A stretch of DNA of 64,000 nucleotides from Pseudomonas zanjanensis (lineage in GTDB: Bacteria > Pseudomonadota > Gammaproteobacteria > Pseudomonadales > Pseudomonadaceae), in assembly GCF_014268745.2 (NCBI RefSeq), contig NZ_JABWRB020000001.1, positions 1,798,001 through 1,862,000 of the forward strand, given 5' to 3'. Position numbers and translations under genes: made by a program. Below are positions 1 to 10,118 of the stretch, piece after piece. The notes under the pieces are model-generated. The model saw nothing but the letters and a program-made list of their open reading frames with translations, made no database searches and was not told the DNA's origin. Position 1 is the first letter of the stretch, and each line of letters begins with the position of its first letter.

Positions 1-158
1 TTCATGGTCGCCGTGTCTTCGGCCGGTTTTTGAACGTTATCCTTTGTGATCGGGCGATTTACCCGGAAACTATGCAGCAATGCTCTGGACTAACCTCCAC
101 AAGTCCCCTTGAGCTAAACCTTTGACACACCTTTATTTGTAGTAGGGAGCATCAGCAC
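1..158 (+). other. leader/promoter region of the gnd-zwf operon
   Basis: These bases precede the first gene. An AGGGAG ribosome-binding site lies at about 144-149, nine bases before the ATG at 159. I see no convincing sigma-70 pair and no HexR-type TTGT-N-ACAA operator in the visible part. The promoter could lie upstream of the window. Confidence 0.4.
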
Positions 159-1139
159 ATGCAACTCGGGATCATTGGACTGGGCCGCATGGGCGGCAAT
201 ATTGCGCGGCGCCTGATGCTCAATGGGCACACCACCGTCGTCTATGACCGCAATACCGCTTTTGTCGAAAACCTGAGCCAGGAAGGCGCAACGGGCGTCG
301 CGGACCTGCCGGCACTGGTCGCCGGCCTGGACAAGCCACGAGCGGTCTGGGTCATGCTGCCGGCCGGCGCACCCACCGAAGACACCATCAACGTCCTCAG
401 CGAGTTGCTCGAGCCGGGCGACGTGATCATTGATGGTGGCAACACGTACTACAAGGACGACATCCGTCGCGCCCAGGCCCTGTCGGAAAAAGGCCTGAGC
501 TACATCGATGTCGGTACTTCCGGCGGTGTCTGGGGCCTGGAGCGCGGCTACTGCATGATGATTGGCGGTGAGGCCGAGGTGGTGAAGCGCCTGGACCCGC
601 TGTTCGACAGCCTGGCACCGGGCATGGGCAACATTCCGCGCACCCGTGACCGCACATCCGACGATGACCGCGCCGAACGCGGCTACATCCACGCAGGCCC
701 GGCCGGTGCAGGGCATTTCGTGAAGATGATCCACAATGGCATCGAGTACGGCATGATGCAGGCCTTCGCCGAAGGCTTCGACATCCTCAAGACCAAATCC
801 AGCGAAAGCCTGCCACCAGAGCAGCGTTTTGACCTGAACGTGGCCGATATCGCCGAAGTCTGGCGCCGTGGCAGCGTGGTCTCGTCCTGGCTGCTGGACT
901 TGACCGCCGACGCCTTGGCCAGCGATCCGAAACTGGAGGGTTTTTCCGGCGAAGTCGCCGACAGCGGTGAAGGGCGGTGGACCATCGAGGCCGCCATCGA
1001 GCAAGCGGTGCCGGTGCCGGTCCTGTCCAGTTCGCTGTTCGCCCGTTTCCGCTCGCGCCAGCAAAGCACCTACGGCGACAAAATGCTCTCGGCCATGCGC
1101 TTCGGCTTTGGCGGCCACGTGGAGACGCCGAAAAAATGA
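159..1139 (+). CDS. gnd: 6-phosphogluconate dehydrogenase, decarboxylating (short GntZ/YqeC-type)
   Basis: The product oxidatively decarboxylates 6-phosphogluconate to ribulose 5-phosphate in the cytoplasm. The 326-residue protein opens with a Rossmann motif ([11 protein letters not shown], residues 4-14). In the middle it carries the substrate/helix signature [16 protein letters not shown], typical of 6PGDH. At 326 residues it belongs to the short (about 300-330 aa) class rather than the 470-aa enterobacterial class. That class is often NAD-preferring, but the cofactor cannot be read here with certainty. The TGA stop overlaps the ATG of zwf (ATGA at 1136-1139), so the two are translationally coupled. 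Family assignment is secure. Confidence 0.93.
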   Translation: MQLGIIGLGRMGGNIARRLMLNGHTTVVYDRNTAFVENLSQEGATGVADLPALVAGLDKPRAVWVMLPAGAPTEDTINVLSELLEPGDVIIDGGNTYYKDDIRRAQALSEKGLSYIDVGTSGGVWGLERGYCMMIGGEAEVVKRLDPLFDSLAPGMGNIPRTRDRTSDDDRAERGYIHAGPAGAGHFVKMIHNGIEYGMMQAFAEGFDILKTKSSESLPPEQRFDLNVADIAEVWRRGSVVSSWLLDLTADALASDPKLEGFSGEVADSGEGRWTIEAAIEQAVPVPVLSSSLFARFRSRQQSTYGDKMLSAMRFGFGGHVETPKK

Positions 1140-2656
1140 CCTCGATCGCCAGCAAATCCAAGGCAGAACCCGCGCCGCCGACCACGTTGTTTTTGTTCGG
1201 CGCCCATGGTGATCTAGTCAAGCGCCTGCTGATGCCGGCGCTGTACCACCTCAGTCGCGACGGTCTGCTGGGCGATGGGCTGCGCATCATCGGGGTTGAC
1301 CACAACGCCATCAGCGATGTGGATTTTGCCAAGAAACTCGAGGATTTCATCCGCAACGAAGCGGCGAGCAAGGGCGGTGATGCCGCCCGCGCGCTCGACC
1401 CGGTGCTGTGGGCCAAGCTGGCCCAGGGCATCAGCTACGTCCAGGGTGATTTCCTCGATGACGGCACCTACCAGGCGCTGGCGGCAAAAATCGCCGCCAG
1501 CGGTACCGGCAACGCGGTCTTCTACCTGGCGACCGCGCCGCGCTTTTTCAGTGAAGTGGTCAGCCGCCTCGGTGCGGCCGGGCTGCTTCAGGAGCAAGAG
1601 GGGGCTTTCCGGCGGGTGGTGATCGAAAAACCCTTCGGTTCCGACCTGCAAACGGCCGAAGCGCTGAACGCCTGCCTGCTCAAGGTCATGAGCGAGAAAC
1701 AGATCTATCGCATCGACCATTACCTGGGCAAGGAGACGGTGCAGAACATTCTGGTCAGCCGCTTTTCCAACAGCCTGTTCGAGGCGTTCTGGAACAATCA
1801 CTACATTGACCACGTACAAATCACCGCCGCCGAAACCGTCGGCGTGGAAACCCGTGGCAGTTTTTATGAACACACCGGCGCCCTGCGGGACATGGTGCCG
1901 AACCATCTTTTCCAATTGCTGGCGATGGTGGCCATGGAGCCGCCAGCGGCGTTTGGTGCTGACGCGGTACGTGGGGAAAAGGCCAAGGTCGTCGGGGCGA
2001 TCCGGCCCTGGTCGGTGGAACAGGCCCGCGCCAACTCGATCCGCGGCCAGTACACCGCTGGTGAAATCGGCGGCAAGGCTGTGACCGGTTATCGCCAGGA
2101 AGCCAACGTCGCTGCCGACAGCAACACCGAGACCTACGTCGCCCTCAAGGTCATGATCGATAACTGGCGCTGGGTGGGCGTACCGTTTTACCTGCGCACC
2201 GGCAAGCGCATGAGCGTGCGGGACACGGAGATCGTCATCTGCTTCAAGCCGGCGCCTTACGCGCAGTTTCGCGACACCGAAGTCGACGAACTGCAACCGA
2301 CGTACTTGAGAATCCAGATTCAGCCCAATGAAGGCATGTGGTTCGACCTGCTGGCCAAGCGGCCGGGGCCGGCCCTCGACATGGCCAATATCGAATTGGG
2401 CTTTGCCTACAAGGATTTCTTCGAAATGCAGCCATCCACGGGTTACGAGACCCTGATCTACGATTGCCTGACTGGCGACCAGACCCTGTTCCAGCGCGCC
2501 GACAACATCGAGAACGGCTGGCGCGCCGTGCAGCCGTTCCTCGATGCCTGGCAGCAGGACGCGACGGTCCAGCCCTACAAGGCCGGGGAAGATGGCCCGG
2601 CGGCCGCCGATGACCTGCTGACCCGCGACAGTCGCGTCTGGCATGGCCTCGGATGA
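1136..2656 (+). CDS. zwf: glucose-6-phosphate 1-dehydrogenase
   Basis: The product oxidises glucose 6-phosphate to 6-phosphogluconolactone, the entry step of the pentose-phosphate and Entner-Doudoroff routes. The protein has 506 residues from the ATG at 1136. This start is chosen because it overlaps the gnd stop as ATGA; an open frame continues upstream to 977 but lies inside gnd. The coenzyme-binding motif is [10 protein letters not shown] at about residues 21-30, where many homologues have GASGDL. The active-site signature RIDHYLGKE is near residue 195. The 3' end overlaps the next gene by four bases. Pairing with gnd rather than with pgl/edd suggests a second, specialised zwf copy, but only the whole genome could show that. 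Confidence 0.93.
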   Translation: MTSIASKSKAEPAPPTTLFLFGAHGDLVKRLLMPALYHLSRDGLLGDGLRIIGVDHNAISDVDFAKKLEDFIRNEAASKGGDAARALDPVLWAKLAQGISYVQGDFLDDGTYQALAAKIAASGTGNAVFYLATAPRFFSEVVSRLGAAGLLQEQEGAFRRVVIEKPFGSDLQTAEALNACLLKVMSEKQIYRIDHYLGKETVQNILVSRFSNSLFEAFWNNHYIDHVQITAAETVGVETRGSFYEHTGALRDMVPNHLFQLLAMVAMEPPAAFGADAVRGEKAKVVGAIRPWSVEQARANSIRGQYTAGEIGGKAVTGYRQEANVAADSNTETYVALKVMIDNWRWVGVPFYLRTGKRMSVRDTEIVICFKPAPYAQFRDTEVDELQPTYLRIQIQPNEGMWFDLLAKRPGPALDMANIELGFAYKDFFEMQPSTGYETLIYDCLTGDQTLFQRADNIENGWRAVQPFLDAWQQDATVQPYKAGEDGPAAADDLLTRDSRVWHGLG

Positions 2657-3471
2657 GTGATCTGGTGAAGCATCCCATCCGATTTTTACTCAGCGACATG
2701 GACGGCACGCTGCTGCTGCCTGATCACAGTCTCAACCAGCGCACCATTGAAGCGGTTCGCTCGTTGCGTGAGGCCGGTGTGCTGTTCAGCCTCGCCACCG
2801 GGCGACCGCCGCGGGCCATGTTGCAGCAGATCGAGGCCCTGGGCGTCGACCTGCCTACGGCGGCGTTCAATGGCGGCACGCTGGTTCATCCCGACGGCAG
2901 CTTCCTTGCGGTTCATTACCTGCCGCCCGAGGCTGCGCTGGCCACGCTGGCGCTGTACGCCGATCAGCCGGGCATCGAAGTCTGGGTCTTCGCCGATGGT
3001 GATTGGCTGGTGCGCGACGCCAACGGCCCGATGGTGCCGGTGGAGACCCGGGGGCTGGGCTATCCGCCGGTAGAAGTCGAAAGTTTCGAGCCATACCTGG
3101 AGCGGATCGACAAGATCGTCGCCACCAGCGCCAACACCGACCTGCTGGTGGAACTGGAGGCTCGGCTGCACCCGCTGCTCAAGGGCCAGGCCCAGGTGTC
3201 GCGTTCGCAACCGATCTACCTGGACGTGACGGCGATGAAGGCAAATAAAGGTGAGGCGTTGTCGACGCTGGCCGAGTTCCTGGGGGTGCCGCTGGAGCAG
3301 ACCGCCGCCATGGGCGACGGCGGCAATGACCCGGCGATGTTTCACCGGGCGGGATTGTCGATTGCCATGGGGCAGGCGGAAGAGGCGATCAGGCGCCAGG
3401 CGGATGTCGTGACCGCTGCCGTGACCGAAGACGGCGCGGCCTTGGCGATCGAACGGTACATCCTCCTGTAA
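2653..3471 (+). CDS. Cof-type HAD-IIB family sugar-phosphate phosphatase
   Basis: This 272-residue HAD-superfamily hydrolase starts in an ATGA overlap with zwf. Motif I is DMDGTLL (residues 15-21), with Thr in ATGRP as motif II. Motif III/IV is the C-terminal GDGGNDPAMF, typical of Cof/IIB enzymes. The cap lies between motifs II and III. Such enzymes dephosphorylate sugar phosphates or other small phosphoesters. Co-translation with gnd and zwf suggests a pentose- or hexose-phosphate substrate, which is inference. It is the last gene of the three-gene operon and is followed by a REP doublet. Confidence 0.85.
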   Translation: MSDLVKHPIRFLLSDMDGTLLLPDHSLNQRTIEAVRSLREAGVLFSLATGRPPRAMLQQIEALGVDLPTAAFNGGTLVHPDGSFLAVHYLPPEAALATLALYADQPGIEVWVFADGDWLVRDANGPMVPVETRGLGYPPVEVESFEPYLERIDKIVATSANTDLLVELEARLHPLLKGQAQVSRSQPIYLDVTAMKANKGEALSTLAEFLGVPLEQTAAMGDGGNDPAMFHRAGLSIAMGQAEEAIRRQADVVTAAVTEDGAALAIERYILL

Positions 3472-3489
3472 TAAGCTGTCCGGGTCTTT

Positions 3490-3612
3490 GTGGCGAGGGA
3501 GCTTGCTCCCGCTGGGGCGCATAGCGCCCCCTGTCTTCGCCTGACACGCCGCGGGTGTCAATGCTTTCTTGGGGCTGCTGCGCAGCCCAGCGGGAGCAAG
3601 CTCCCTCGCCAC
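3490..3612. repeat. REP doublet, GTGGCGAGGGAGCTTGCTCC family
   Basis: Two inverted copies of the REP sequence (GTGGCGAGGGAGC and its complement GCTCCCTCGCCAC) face each other across about 70 bp. They lie between the ends of two convergent genes. Small open frames through it (for example 3490-3693 +) are by-products of the repeat. Confidence 0.9.
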
Positions 3613-3638
3613 AGGTTTCCTTTTTCTCAGCAGTATTT

Positions 3639-5141
3639 CTACAACCAGTACGTCACCCCATACCACCCCAAGCCACCCATCACCACGGTGTAGGGCAATG
3701 CCATCCAGACCATCCGGCCATAGGACAGGCGAATCAGCGGCGCAATCGCCGAGGTCAGCAGGAACAGGAACGCCGCCTGGCCGTTGGGTGTGGCGACGCT
3801 CGGCAGGTTGGTGCCGGTGTTGATAGCCACCGCCAGGGTCTCGAACTGTTCGCGGCTCATGTGACCGGAGACGAAGGCCTGCTTGACCTCGGTGATGTAG
3901 ATGGTCGCCACGAACACGTTGTCGCTGATGGCCGAGAGCAGGCCGTTGGCAATGAACAGCATGCCAGGCTGCTGGTCGGCGGGCAGGGCCAGGACCCATT
4001 GGATCAGCGGCGTGAACAGTTGCTGGTCGTGAATGACCGCCACCACCGCAAAGAACACCACCAGCAGCGACGTGAACGGCATCGCGTCCTTGAATGCATT
4101 GCCCAGCCGATGTTCGTCAGTGATGCCGGTGAAGGCAGTAATCAACACGATGATCATCAGGCCGATCAGGCCGACTTCGGCAATGTGCAGGGCCAGGCAG
4201 ACGATCAGGAGCAGTGCGGCAAGGCCTTGGACGATCAGGGCCGCGCGTTGACGTGCGGTGCGTTCGCGATTGTCCTGCTCGGCGTAATCGGCGAGCACGG
4301 CGCGTACGTTGTCCGGCAACAGCGTGCCATAACCGAACCAGCGCAGCTTTTCCAGCGCCACACAGGTTGCCAGCCCGGCTGCGAGCACCGGCAGCGACAC
4401 CGGCGCGACTTTCAGGAAGAAGTCGGCGAAATGCCAGCCCATCTCATGGCCGATCAGCAGGTTCTGCGGTTCGCCCACCAAGGTGCAGACGCCACCCAGC
4501 GCCGTACCGACGGCGCCATGCATCAGCAGACTGCGCAGGAAGGCTCGGAACTGCTCCAGGTCGCCTTGGTGCAGCGAAGGCAAATCGTGGTCTTCGTCGA
4601 CGCTGCTGTCCTGGCGCGGGTCGTTACCCGACGCCACGCGGTGGTACACCGAATAAAAGCCCACGGCGGCGCTGATGATCACTGCCGTGACGGTCAAGGC
4701 ATCGAGGAAGGCCGACAGGAACGCCGAGAGAAAGCAGAACATCAAGGCCAGGATGGCCTTGGAGCGCACACCCAGGAGCAGGCGCGAGAACAGGAACAGC
4801 AGCAAGTCCTTCATGAAATAGATCCCCGCCACCATGAACATCAGCAGCAGGATGACCGGGAAGTTATGCAGCAATTCGTCGTAAAGTGCCTTGGGAGTGG
4901 TCATGCCCAGCGCCAGGGCTTCGACCATCAGCAGGCCGCCGGGCATCAGCGGGTAGCATTTAAGGGCCATGGCCAGGGTGAAGATGAACTCCAGCACGAT
5001 CATCCAGCCTGCAACGACTGGGCCCAGTGTCCACAGCACGACGGCATTGAGGACCAGGAAGGTGATGATGCACGCCTTGTACCAACGCGGGGAATTCCCC
5101 AGAAAGTTATGCGCGAAAGCCTTAGCCATTGGACCGGACAT
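3639..5141 (-). CDS. nhaB: Na+/H+ antiporter NhaB
   Basis: This inner-membrane antiporter exports Na+ in exchange for H+. The 500-residue protein matches the usual NhaB length and opens with [18 protein letters not shown]. Roughly ten to twelve hydrophobic segments follow, for example around [35 protein letters not shown] and the closing [18 protein letters not shown]. The segment [22 protein letters not shown] carries acidic residues of the type needed for ion translocation in the family. A clear AAGGAG ribosome site lies six bases before the ATG. A long open frame on the opposite strand is a codon-bias shadow. The gene appears monocistronic. Confidence 0.93.
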   Translation of the reverse strand: MSGPMAKAFAHNFLGNSPRWYKACIITFLVLNAVVLWTLGPVVAGWMIVLEFIFTLAMALKCYPLMPGGLLMVEALALGMTTPKALYDELLHNFPVILLLMFMVAGIYFMKDLLLFLFSRLLLGVRSKAILALMFCFLSAFLSAFLDALTVTAVIISAAVGFYSVYHRVASGNDPRQDSSVDEDHDLPSLHQGDLEQFRAFLRSLLMHGAVGTALGGVCTLVGEPQNLLIGHEMGWHFADFFLKVAPVSLPVLAAGLATCVALEKLRWFGYGTLLPDNVRAVLADYAEQDNRERTARQRAALIVQGLAALLLIVCLALHIAEVGLIGLMIIVLITAFTGITDEHRLGNAFKDAMPFTSLLVVFFAVVAVIHDQQLFTPLIQWVLALPADQQPGMLFIANGLLSAISDNVFVATIYITEVKQAFVSGHMSREQFETLAVAINTGTNLPSVATPNGQAAFLFLLTSAIAPLIRLSYGRMVWMALPYTVVMGGLGWYGVTYWL

Positions 5142-5235
5142 TGGCTGCTCCTTTTAATTAGAAGCGCGCAACTTGCCGTAAGAAATGAGGAATATCAAGC
5201 GTAGGATGAATACCGTTCGCCCGCGACAATCTGAC

Positions 5236-6525
5236 TCAGGCCCAATAACGCGCAACCACCGCTCGATAATGACCCTGGAGTGAGTAGCCGCCCACCAGGA
5301 TTTTGCCGTCGGCCTGCACCGCCACGGCGGTGGCGGTGTCCAGACTGTAGCCGAGTCGCGTGCGTACCCAGCCTTTGCCGTGGCCGAAATCCGGGTCGAG
5401 GCTCGCATCCGGCAAATGCCGGGCAAGCACGAAGTCGGCCTCGATACCGCCGATGGTGGCGCCGGCGGTGACCAGCTTTCCGTCCGCTTGAAGCTGGGCG
5501 GCGGTCCACTGGCTGGCGTTGCGCCCGATCGCCATGAGCCGGCACTGGCCCTGATTGCAATGACGGTCCGGCTTGCCGTCCGGACGCACTTTCAGGGACA
5601 GGCTATGCATCGGATCGCGACTGCTGCCGAACGCCTGCAGATCACCGTTCGCATCCTCGACGATCTGGCTGATCATCGCGCTGTGACCCTGGGCCAGGAT
5701 GGACAGGAAGCCCTCTTCGCCGAAGCTGTCATCGAGCCTGCCGCTGCTGTCATAGCGGGCTATCAAGCCATGCTGGGGCAGGTCGATGGCGCCACCGACG
5801 ACAATATGGCCGTCAGCCTGGAGCGTCAGGCAGCCGAGCCAGGTATTTTTCAATAAGCGTCGGACCATCACGAAACCGCGACCGTTGAATGAGGTGTCCA
5901 GGGCCCCGTCCGGCAGGAGTCGGATCAGTACGCCGACATGGTCGGACAATTGGTAATGATGGTTGGCGAGCAAAAGGATCCGGCCATCGGCCTGCACTTG
6001 CATGTCGCAGGCCTCGAGACCTGGCACGCCGGGCGGCAGCCAGGGGTCGCGCAGGCCTTGGGAGAGATTGCCGCAGAGCCGGATGATATGCCGGCCGGCG
6101 TTGCCGAAGCTCTGGACAGCACGGCCTTGCGCATCGAACAGCGCCAGGGCGGGCAGGGTGTGCTCGTTGTTTTCGTAGTGCAGGCCCGACAGCAGGATAT
6201 GCCCGTCGGGCAGCTCGATCACTTTGCCTGCCGTCGCTTCGAAGCCGTGGTCAAACGCGTCGATCACGCAGCCGCGGGTGCCGAAAACCGGGTCGGTCGA
6301 ACCGTCAGGGTTGAGTCGCGCCAGTCCGAATCGGCTGCCGTGGGCCGTCTCGATCCTGGCTGCCACCAGGATTCGTCCGGCTCGGTCGAGGGTCAGTCCG
6401 GTGATCAGGCTCGAGGTGCTGTCTTGGAAATGAACCCAGGCTTTGCCGTTGGCGGCAAAGCCTGGATCAAGTTGCCCGGGGTGGGCCATGGTCTTGGGGA
6501 GCACGAACGCGAACTGGTTGAGCAT
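5236..6525 (-). CDS. delta-60 repeat (beta-propeller-like) protein of unknown role
   Basis: The protein has about 429 residues from the ATG at 6525. This start is chosen for its AAGGAG box six bases upstream; the frame extends to 6609 without a better site. The sequence consists of repeats of about 50-60 residues with the pattern L-x-x-DGxxDxxFGxxG...V..QxDGKILVxG, for example PDGSTDPVFGTRG, PDGALDTSFNGRG, SSGRLDDSFGEEG and VQADGKILVGGYS near the end. This is the delta-60 (uncharacterised) repeat that often folds into propeller-like structures. No signal peptide or anchor is visible, so the location is unclear. Such proteins are frequent in pseudomonads, and a specific function is not known to me. 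Confidence 0.75.
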   Translation of the reverse strand: MLNQFAFVLPKTMAHPGQLDPGFAANGKAWVHFQDSTSSLITGLTLDRAGRILVAARIETAHGSRFGLARLNPDGSTDPVFGTRGCVIDAFDHGFEATAGKVIELPDGHILLSGLHYENNEHTLPALALFDAQGRAVQSFGNAGRHIIRLCGNLSQGLRDPWLPPGVPGLEACDMQVQADGRILLLANHHYQLSDHVGVLIRLLPDGALDTSFNGRGFVMVRRLLKNTWLGCLTLQADGHIVVGGAIDLPQHGLIARYDSSGRLDDSFGEEGFLSILAQGHSAMISQIVEDANGDLQAFGSSRDPMHSLSLKVRPDGKPDRHCNQGQCRLMAIGRNASQWTAAQLQADGKLVTAGATIGGIEADFVLARHLPDASLDPDFGHGKGWVRTRLGYSLDTATAVAVQADGKILVGGYSLQGHYRAVVARYWA

Positions 6526-6697
6526 GCCTGCCTCTCCTTGCGTGTCGACCGCCCGAAAGGGCGATGACTGCATGAGGGCAACATTCAATCCCTGAATGGG
6601 ACAATGCACAACTGTCAGTTTCTACAGATGCTGCGGCGCTGCGTGCCATAACAATGGCTTTACAACCCAATGCCAAGCCTGCAATCGATAACAGGCT

Positions 6698-6964
6698 TTA
6701 TTCCGGCATCGACCAGGATTGCAAGGTGTAGCCTTCCTGGCTCAATTCGGCACGGGCCTGTTTCAACAGATCGGCCAGTTGGACCGGGTCGGTATAGGCG
6801 CTGCTTGGAATCTGAGTGCGGCCAATATGGGTATTGGTGCGGTCGATGACGGTCAGGCTAAGTTCACCGTTACCGTCTTGTGGAGCCCAGGCCACGCATT
6901 GGAATGGACGGAATGCGCGGTCGGCAATCAAAAGAGCTTCGTTGATACGGAGCGGGGCGTTCAT
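6698..6964 (-). CDS. small protein of unknown function (88 aa)
   Basis: This is a compact 88-residue open frame starting MNAPLRINEALLIADRAF and ending QSWSMPE, with a GAAGAGA box before the ATG. It has no signal peptide, no transmembrane segment and no cysteine pairs. Composition and codon use look like a normal Pseudomonas gene. I do not recognise the family. It is transcribed divergently from the sigma-54 regulator at 7306, with a 340-bp intergenic region between them. Confidence 0.6.
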   Translation of the reverse strand: MNAPLRINEALLIADRAFRPFQCVAWAPQDGNGELSLTVIDRTNTHIGRTQIPSSAYTDPVQLADLLKQARAELSQEGYTLQSWSMPE

Positions 6965-7305
6965 GGCGTTTTCTCTTCAGTGTGCCCAAACAAATGATGT
7001 GCCGTCGGTTGGGCGTACCGTGCGGCTGGTTACTTGTACTGATGTCCCGAACCCGTAGGCGGGTCACACATTATTTAAATAAATTTCGATTTTCTTTCAG
7101 ACCAGGCTTTTGCACTTTTGTTTGAAAGCACCCTGAAAGAAAAACGCCTGTGACAACTAACGAAACGCTCGCTTATAACCACTTTAACGTGATCTCGATA
7201 ATCAATTGATACAAGGGCGCGTCAACTTCTTGCTACTGTTACATGCAGGTTTGCCAAACGACTGTTTCTAATCATATTTCCTTATTTTGGCGCCAAGGAT
7301 CAGTC
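6965..7305. other. AT-rich divergent intergenic region with an 11-bp inverted repeat
   Basis: This 341-bp stretch is noticeably AT-richer than its surroundings. It contains a perfect 11-bp inverted repeat, TTTTCTTTCAG at 7090-7100 and CTGAAAGAAAA at 7133-7143, separated by 32 bp. That could be an operator or the stem of an mRNA hairpin. No gene is seen. The regulator gene at 7306 starts after the AAGGAT ribosome site at its right edge. Confidence 0.5.
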
Positions 7306-8631
7306 ATGATCGAAGCCAGTACGTCACGTCGTCTGCTCGTGGTTGATCCCTGCGACGATTGTCATCGCCTGTTGCCGGGGCTGCGCAGCATTGGGTGGGA
7401 TGTGGACAGTTGCGCCCTTGAACACGCCGGCGATCGGACCTGTGACGTCGGTCTGCTGCGCTTGCAACCGTTCCACCTGGAGCGCCCGGAAGCGGTCAAG
7501 GAATTGATCAGCCGTAGCGGCACGGAGTGGATCGCCGTGCTCAGCCAGGAAGTCTTGCGCCTGCAAAACGTCGGTGATTTTGTCTGCGAATGGTTTTTTG
7601 ACTTCCATACCTTGCCCTTTGACGTGTCCAGGGTCCAGGTGACCCTGGGCCGGGCGTTTGGCATGGCGCGCCTGCGGGGCCAGGGCTCGATTCACATCGA
7701 CCAGCCCGAACATGAACTGCTGGGCGACAGCAAGCCGATTCGCGAACTGCGCAAGTTGTTGAGCAAGTTGGCGCCGGCCGAGTCGCCCGTGTTGATTCGC
7801 GGTGAGAGCGGCACCGGCAAGGAACTGGTGGCGCGCACCCTGCATTGCCAGTCGCATCGGCGTAACAAGCCGTTCATCGCCATCAACTGCGGCGCCATTC
7901 CGGAGCACTTGATCCAGTCCGAATTGTTCGGTCATGAGAAGGGCGCATTTACCGGCGCTCACCAACGCAAGATCGGACGGATCGAGGCGGCCCACGGGGG
8001 CACGTTGTTTCTCGATGAGATTGGCGACCTGCCGTTGGAGTTGCAGGCCAACTTGCTGCGTTTCCTCCAGGAAAAACACATTGAGCGGGTTGGCGGCAGC
8101 CAGCCGATCGCCGTCGATGTGCGGGTCTTGGCGGCCACCCACGTGGACCTTGAGGCGGCCATCGAGCACAAGCGATTTCGCGAGGACTTGTATTACCGCT
8201 TGAATGTGTTGCAAGTGGTCATGGCACCCTTGCGCGAACGCCATGGCGACCTGGCGATGTTGGCCAGTCACTTTTCCCATTTCTACAGCCGGGAGACCGG
8301 CCGTCGTCCCCGTAGCTTCAGTGACGATGCCCTGGTGGCGATGGGCATGCACGACTGGCCCGGCAACGTGCGGGAGTTGGCCAATCGCGTCCGTCGCGGG
8401 TTGGTGCTGGCCGAAGGGCGCCAGATCGAAGCCCGGGACCTCGGCCTGGCCAGCCAGCAGGGTATCGCGGCGCCGATGGGTACGCTGGAAGATTACAAGA
8501 CCCGCGCCGAGCGCCAGGCCCTGAGCGATGTGCTCAACCGTCACAGCGACAACTTGAGCGTGGCGGCACGGGTATTGGGCGTGTCCCGGCCGACGTTCTA
8601 TCGTCTGCTGCATAAACACCAGATTCGCTAG
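7306..8631 (+). CDS. sigma-54-dependent transcriptional activator (FleQ/NtrC-like), probable fap regulator
   Basis: This 441-residue enhancer-binding protein has an N-terminal receiver-like domain (about 1-130) that begins RRLLVVDPCDD. Some acidic residues are kept, but a canonical phospho-acceptor site is not obvious, as in FleQ. The AAA+ domain follows: Walker A GESGTGKE (166-173), the sigma-54 contact loop GAFTGA (213-218) and Walker B TLFLDE (233-238). A Fis-type helix-turn-helix closes the protein (VAARVLGVSRPTFYRLLHKHQI). The LFRS c-di-GMP motif of FleQ is not seen before the AAA+ domain. It converges on the distal end of the fap operon. Together with the sigma-54 promoter and palindromes upstream of fapA, this makes it the best candidate for the fap activator (inference). 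The ATG at 7306 is preferred over the open frame start at 7243 because of its AAGGAT box. Confidence 0.88.
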   Translation: MIEASTSRRLLVVDPCDDCHRLLPGLRSIGWDVDSCALEHAGDRTCDVGLLRLQPFHLERPEAVKELISRSGTEWIAVLSQEVLRLQNVGDFVCEWFFDFHTLPFDVSRVQVTLGRAFGMARLRGQGSIHIDQPEHELLGDSKPIRELRKLLSKLAPAESPVLIRGESGTGKELVARTLHCQSHRRNKPFIAINCGAIPEHLIQSELFGHEKGAFTGAHQRKIGRIEAAHGGTLFLDEIGDLPLELQANLLRFLQEKHIERVGGSQPIAVDVRVLAATHVDLEAAIEHKRFREDLYYRLNVLQVVMAPLRERHGDLAMLASHFSHFYSRETGRRPRSFSDDALVAMGMHDWPGNVRELANRVRRGLVLAEGRQIEARDLGLASQQGIAAPMGTLEDYKTRAERQALSDVLNRHSDNLSVAARVLGVSRPTFYRLLHKHQIR

Positions 8632-8653
8632 AACTGCCTACACACAAGTCATT

Positions 8654-8739
8654 GTGGGAGCGGGCTTGCTCGCGAAGGCGGTGTGTCAGTGATATTGATT
8701 AACCTGACACTCCGCCTTCGCGAGCGAGCCCGCTCCCAC
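8654..8739. repeat. REP doublet, GTGGGAGCGGGCTTGCTCGCG family
   Basis: This near-perfect 86-bp inverted pair (GTGGGAGCGGGCTTGCTCGCGAAGG facing its complement) lies between the convergent regulator and fapF. It could form a strong hairpin at the 3' ends of both transcripts. Confidence 0.9.
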
Positions 8740-8759
8740 AGTAGTTTTGCAGTGCCCTT

Positions 8760-8782
8760 GGGTATGTGCTCATCACATACCC
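8760..8782. other. 9-bp perfect hairpin at the 3' end of the fap operon
   Basis: GGGTATGTG and CACATACCC are separated by CTCAT, immediately beyond the fapF stop codon. There is no T-run after the stem on the minus strand, so it is not a classical Rho-independent terminator. It may protect the 3' end of the message. Confidence 0.45.
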
Positions 8783-8791
8783 TTAAGGACA

Positions 8792-10072
8792 TCAGAAGTA
8801 ATACGGGAATTTTAAGCTAAAGGTGAAATCCGGCGCATCGTCCGTCAGCCCGATGGACAGGTTCGGCACGATGGTCAGGTTGTCGGACGCAGCGACGGTC
8901 ATGCCGATATTGAAGTAACCGGCGTTGGCGTCGCTGGAGGTCACCGATTCCCAGTCGCCGCCGTCCTGCTTGAGCTTGCTTTTCTTCTGGATCAGGTCGG
9001 AGACTGAGAACGACATGCTCATCTTCTCGTTCAACGCAAAGGCAACGCCCGCGCCGATCTGGAAGCTATCGCCGATCCGCACCTTGCCCGGGGTCTTCTG
9101 GTTGACCGTGGAGCTGATGTCGTCGAATGACTCTTCGAGGTTATGGGTGTAGGAAAGGCTGCCGAACAGGACGGCTGGGTCGAAGGTCTTGACCAGCGAG
9201 AGCCCGGGCGTGATCGACCAGACGCCGTTGCCGGTGGGCAAGTCGTCAGGCACGAACAGGTTGGTGTTGGCCTGGGATTGGCGCAGCTTGATACCAAACG
9301 GATCCTTGCCGGTGGGGGCCTTGACCCGCAGGGTGACCACCGCGTCCGGAGAGTTGATCGACTCATCCATGAACTTGTAGGCGATGCCGAAATTGACGTC
9401 GCCGATGGTCGGGTCGCGGGTCACGGTTTCTTCGCTGGTGACCCCGGCCGCACCGTTGTTCGCGCCGCCTGACTGGTAGGTGGATTCGCGGTAGACCACC
9501 GGCACGTTGAGGTCGAACTGCCAGCGATTGTCGAAGTTGTAGCGACCGGTAAGGTCCAGCGTCCAGGTGTCGGCCTTGATTCGGTCGAGGTTGATGTTGC
9601 CCAGGAAAATCGAATCCAGGGCCAGGAAGCCGTTGAGGATCAGTTGCCGCGTGTCATAGCGCGAATAGGTCACGCCGGTCTCGAAACTGAACTTGCCGCC
9701 GCCAAAGAAGCCGCTGGCCTCGTCATAGAGGTTGGAGACACTTTGGGCCGGCTGGGAATCGTCGGCCAGGGATTGCCCATAGCCGCTGCCGCCCGCTGTT
9801 GTCGCAGCACCGCCGGCGGTCTGGTTGCCTTTCATGTCGGCCGGGGATTTGGCCAGGCGCTTGGGTTGTGGCGCGGCGGGTTGGTCCTCTACTTGGCGAA
9901 CCCGCTGCTCGAGCACCGCCAGGGCCTTTTGCTGGACCTCGTATCGTTGCTTGAGCTCTAGAAGCTGCTGTTTCAGGGCTTCTATTTCGGCATCCGGGGC
10001 CGCCTGTAACACGGCCGCCGGGAATAACGTGCTTAAACACATCACAGCGCGCAACGATACGGATCGATACAT
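8792..10072 (-). CDS. fapF: FapF, outer-membrane secretion channel for functional amyloid
   Basis: This outer-membrane protein forms the trimeric channel through which FapB, FapC and FapE reach the cell surface. The 426-residue precursor has a signal peptide ending near [10 protein letters not shown] coiled-coil segment follows (about 27-65, [20 protein letters not shown]), the known trimerisation element of FapF. A Q/P/G-rich linker leads into a C-terminal beta-barrel of alternating-residue strands ending in the aromatic signature FSLKFPYYF. It is the last gene of the six-gene operon, 46 bp after fapE. Order and domain layout match described Pseudomonas fap operons. Confidence 0.92.
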   Translation of the reverse strand: MYRSVSLRAVMCLSTLFPAAVLQAAPDAEIEALKQQLLELKQRYEVQQKALAVLEQRVRQVEDQPAAPQPKRLAKSPADMKGNQTAGGAATTAGGSGYGQSLADDSQPAQSVSNLYDEASGFFGGGKFSFETGVTYSRYDTRQLILNGFLALDSIFLGNINLDRIKADTWTLDLTGRYNFDNRWQFDLNVPVVYRESTYQSGGANNGAAGVTSEETVTRDPTIGDVNFGIAYKFMDESINSPDAVVTLRVKAPTGKDPFGIKLRQSQANTNLFVPDDLPTGNGVWSITPGLSLVKTFDPAVLFGSLSYTHNLEESFDDISSTVNQKTPGKVRIGDSFQIGAGVAFALNEKMSMSFSVSDLIQKKSKLKQDGGDWESVTSSDANAGYFNIGMTVAASDNLTIVPNLSIGLTDDAPDFTFSLKFPYYF

Positions 10073-10118
10073 GAAATATGCCGTCCCTATTTGCCCAATG
10101 ATCGGAAACCAGCGTAGT

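Noticed and set aside
1..158. HexR operator or sigma-70 promoter for gnd-zwf
   Set aside because: TTGACA at 122-127 has no matching -10 at the right distance, and no palindromic TTGT/ACAA was found in the visible part.
3555..5204. 549-aa open frame on the + strand opposite nhaB
   Set aside because: It is Gln/His/Arg-rich shadow translation of the membrane protein on the other strand, with no ribosome site. Many similar antisense frames occur opposite zwf (1214-2644), fapE (9825-10856), the symporter and others.
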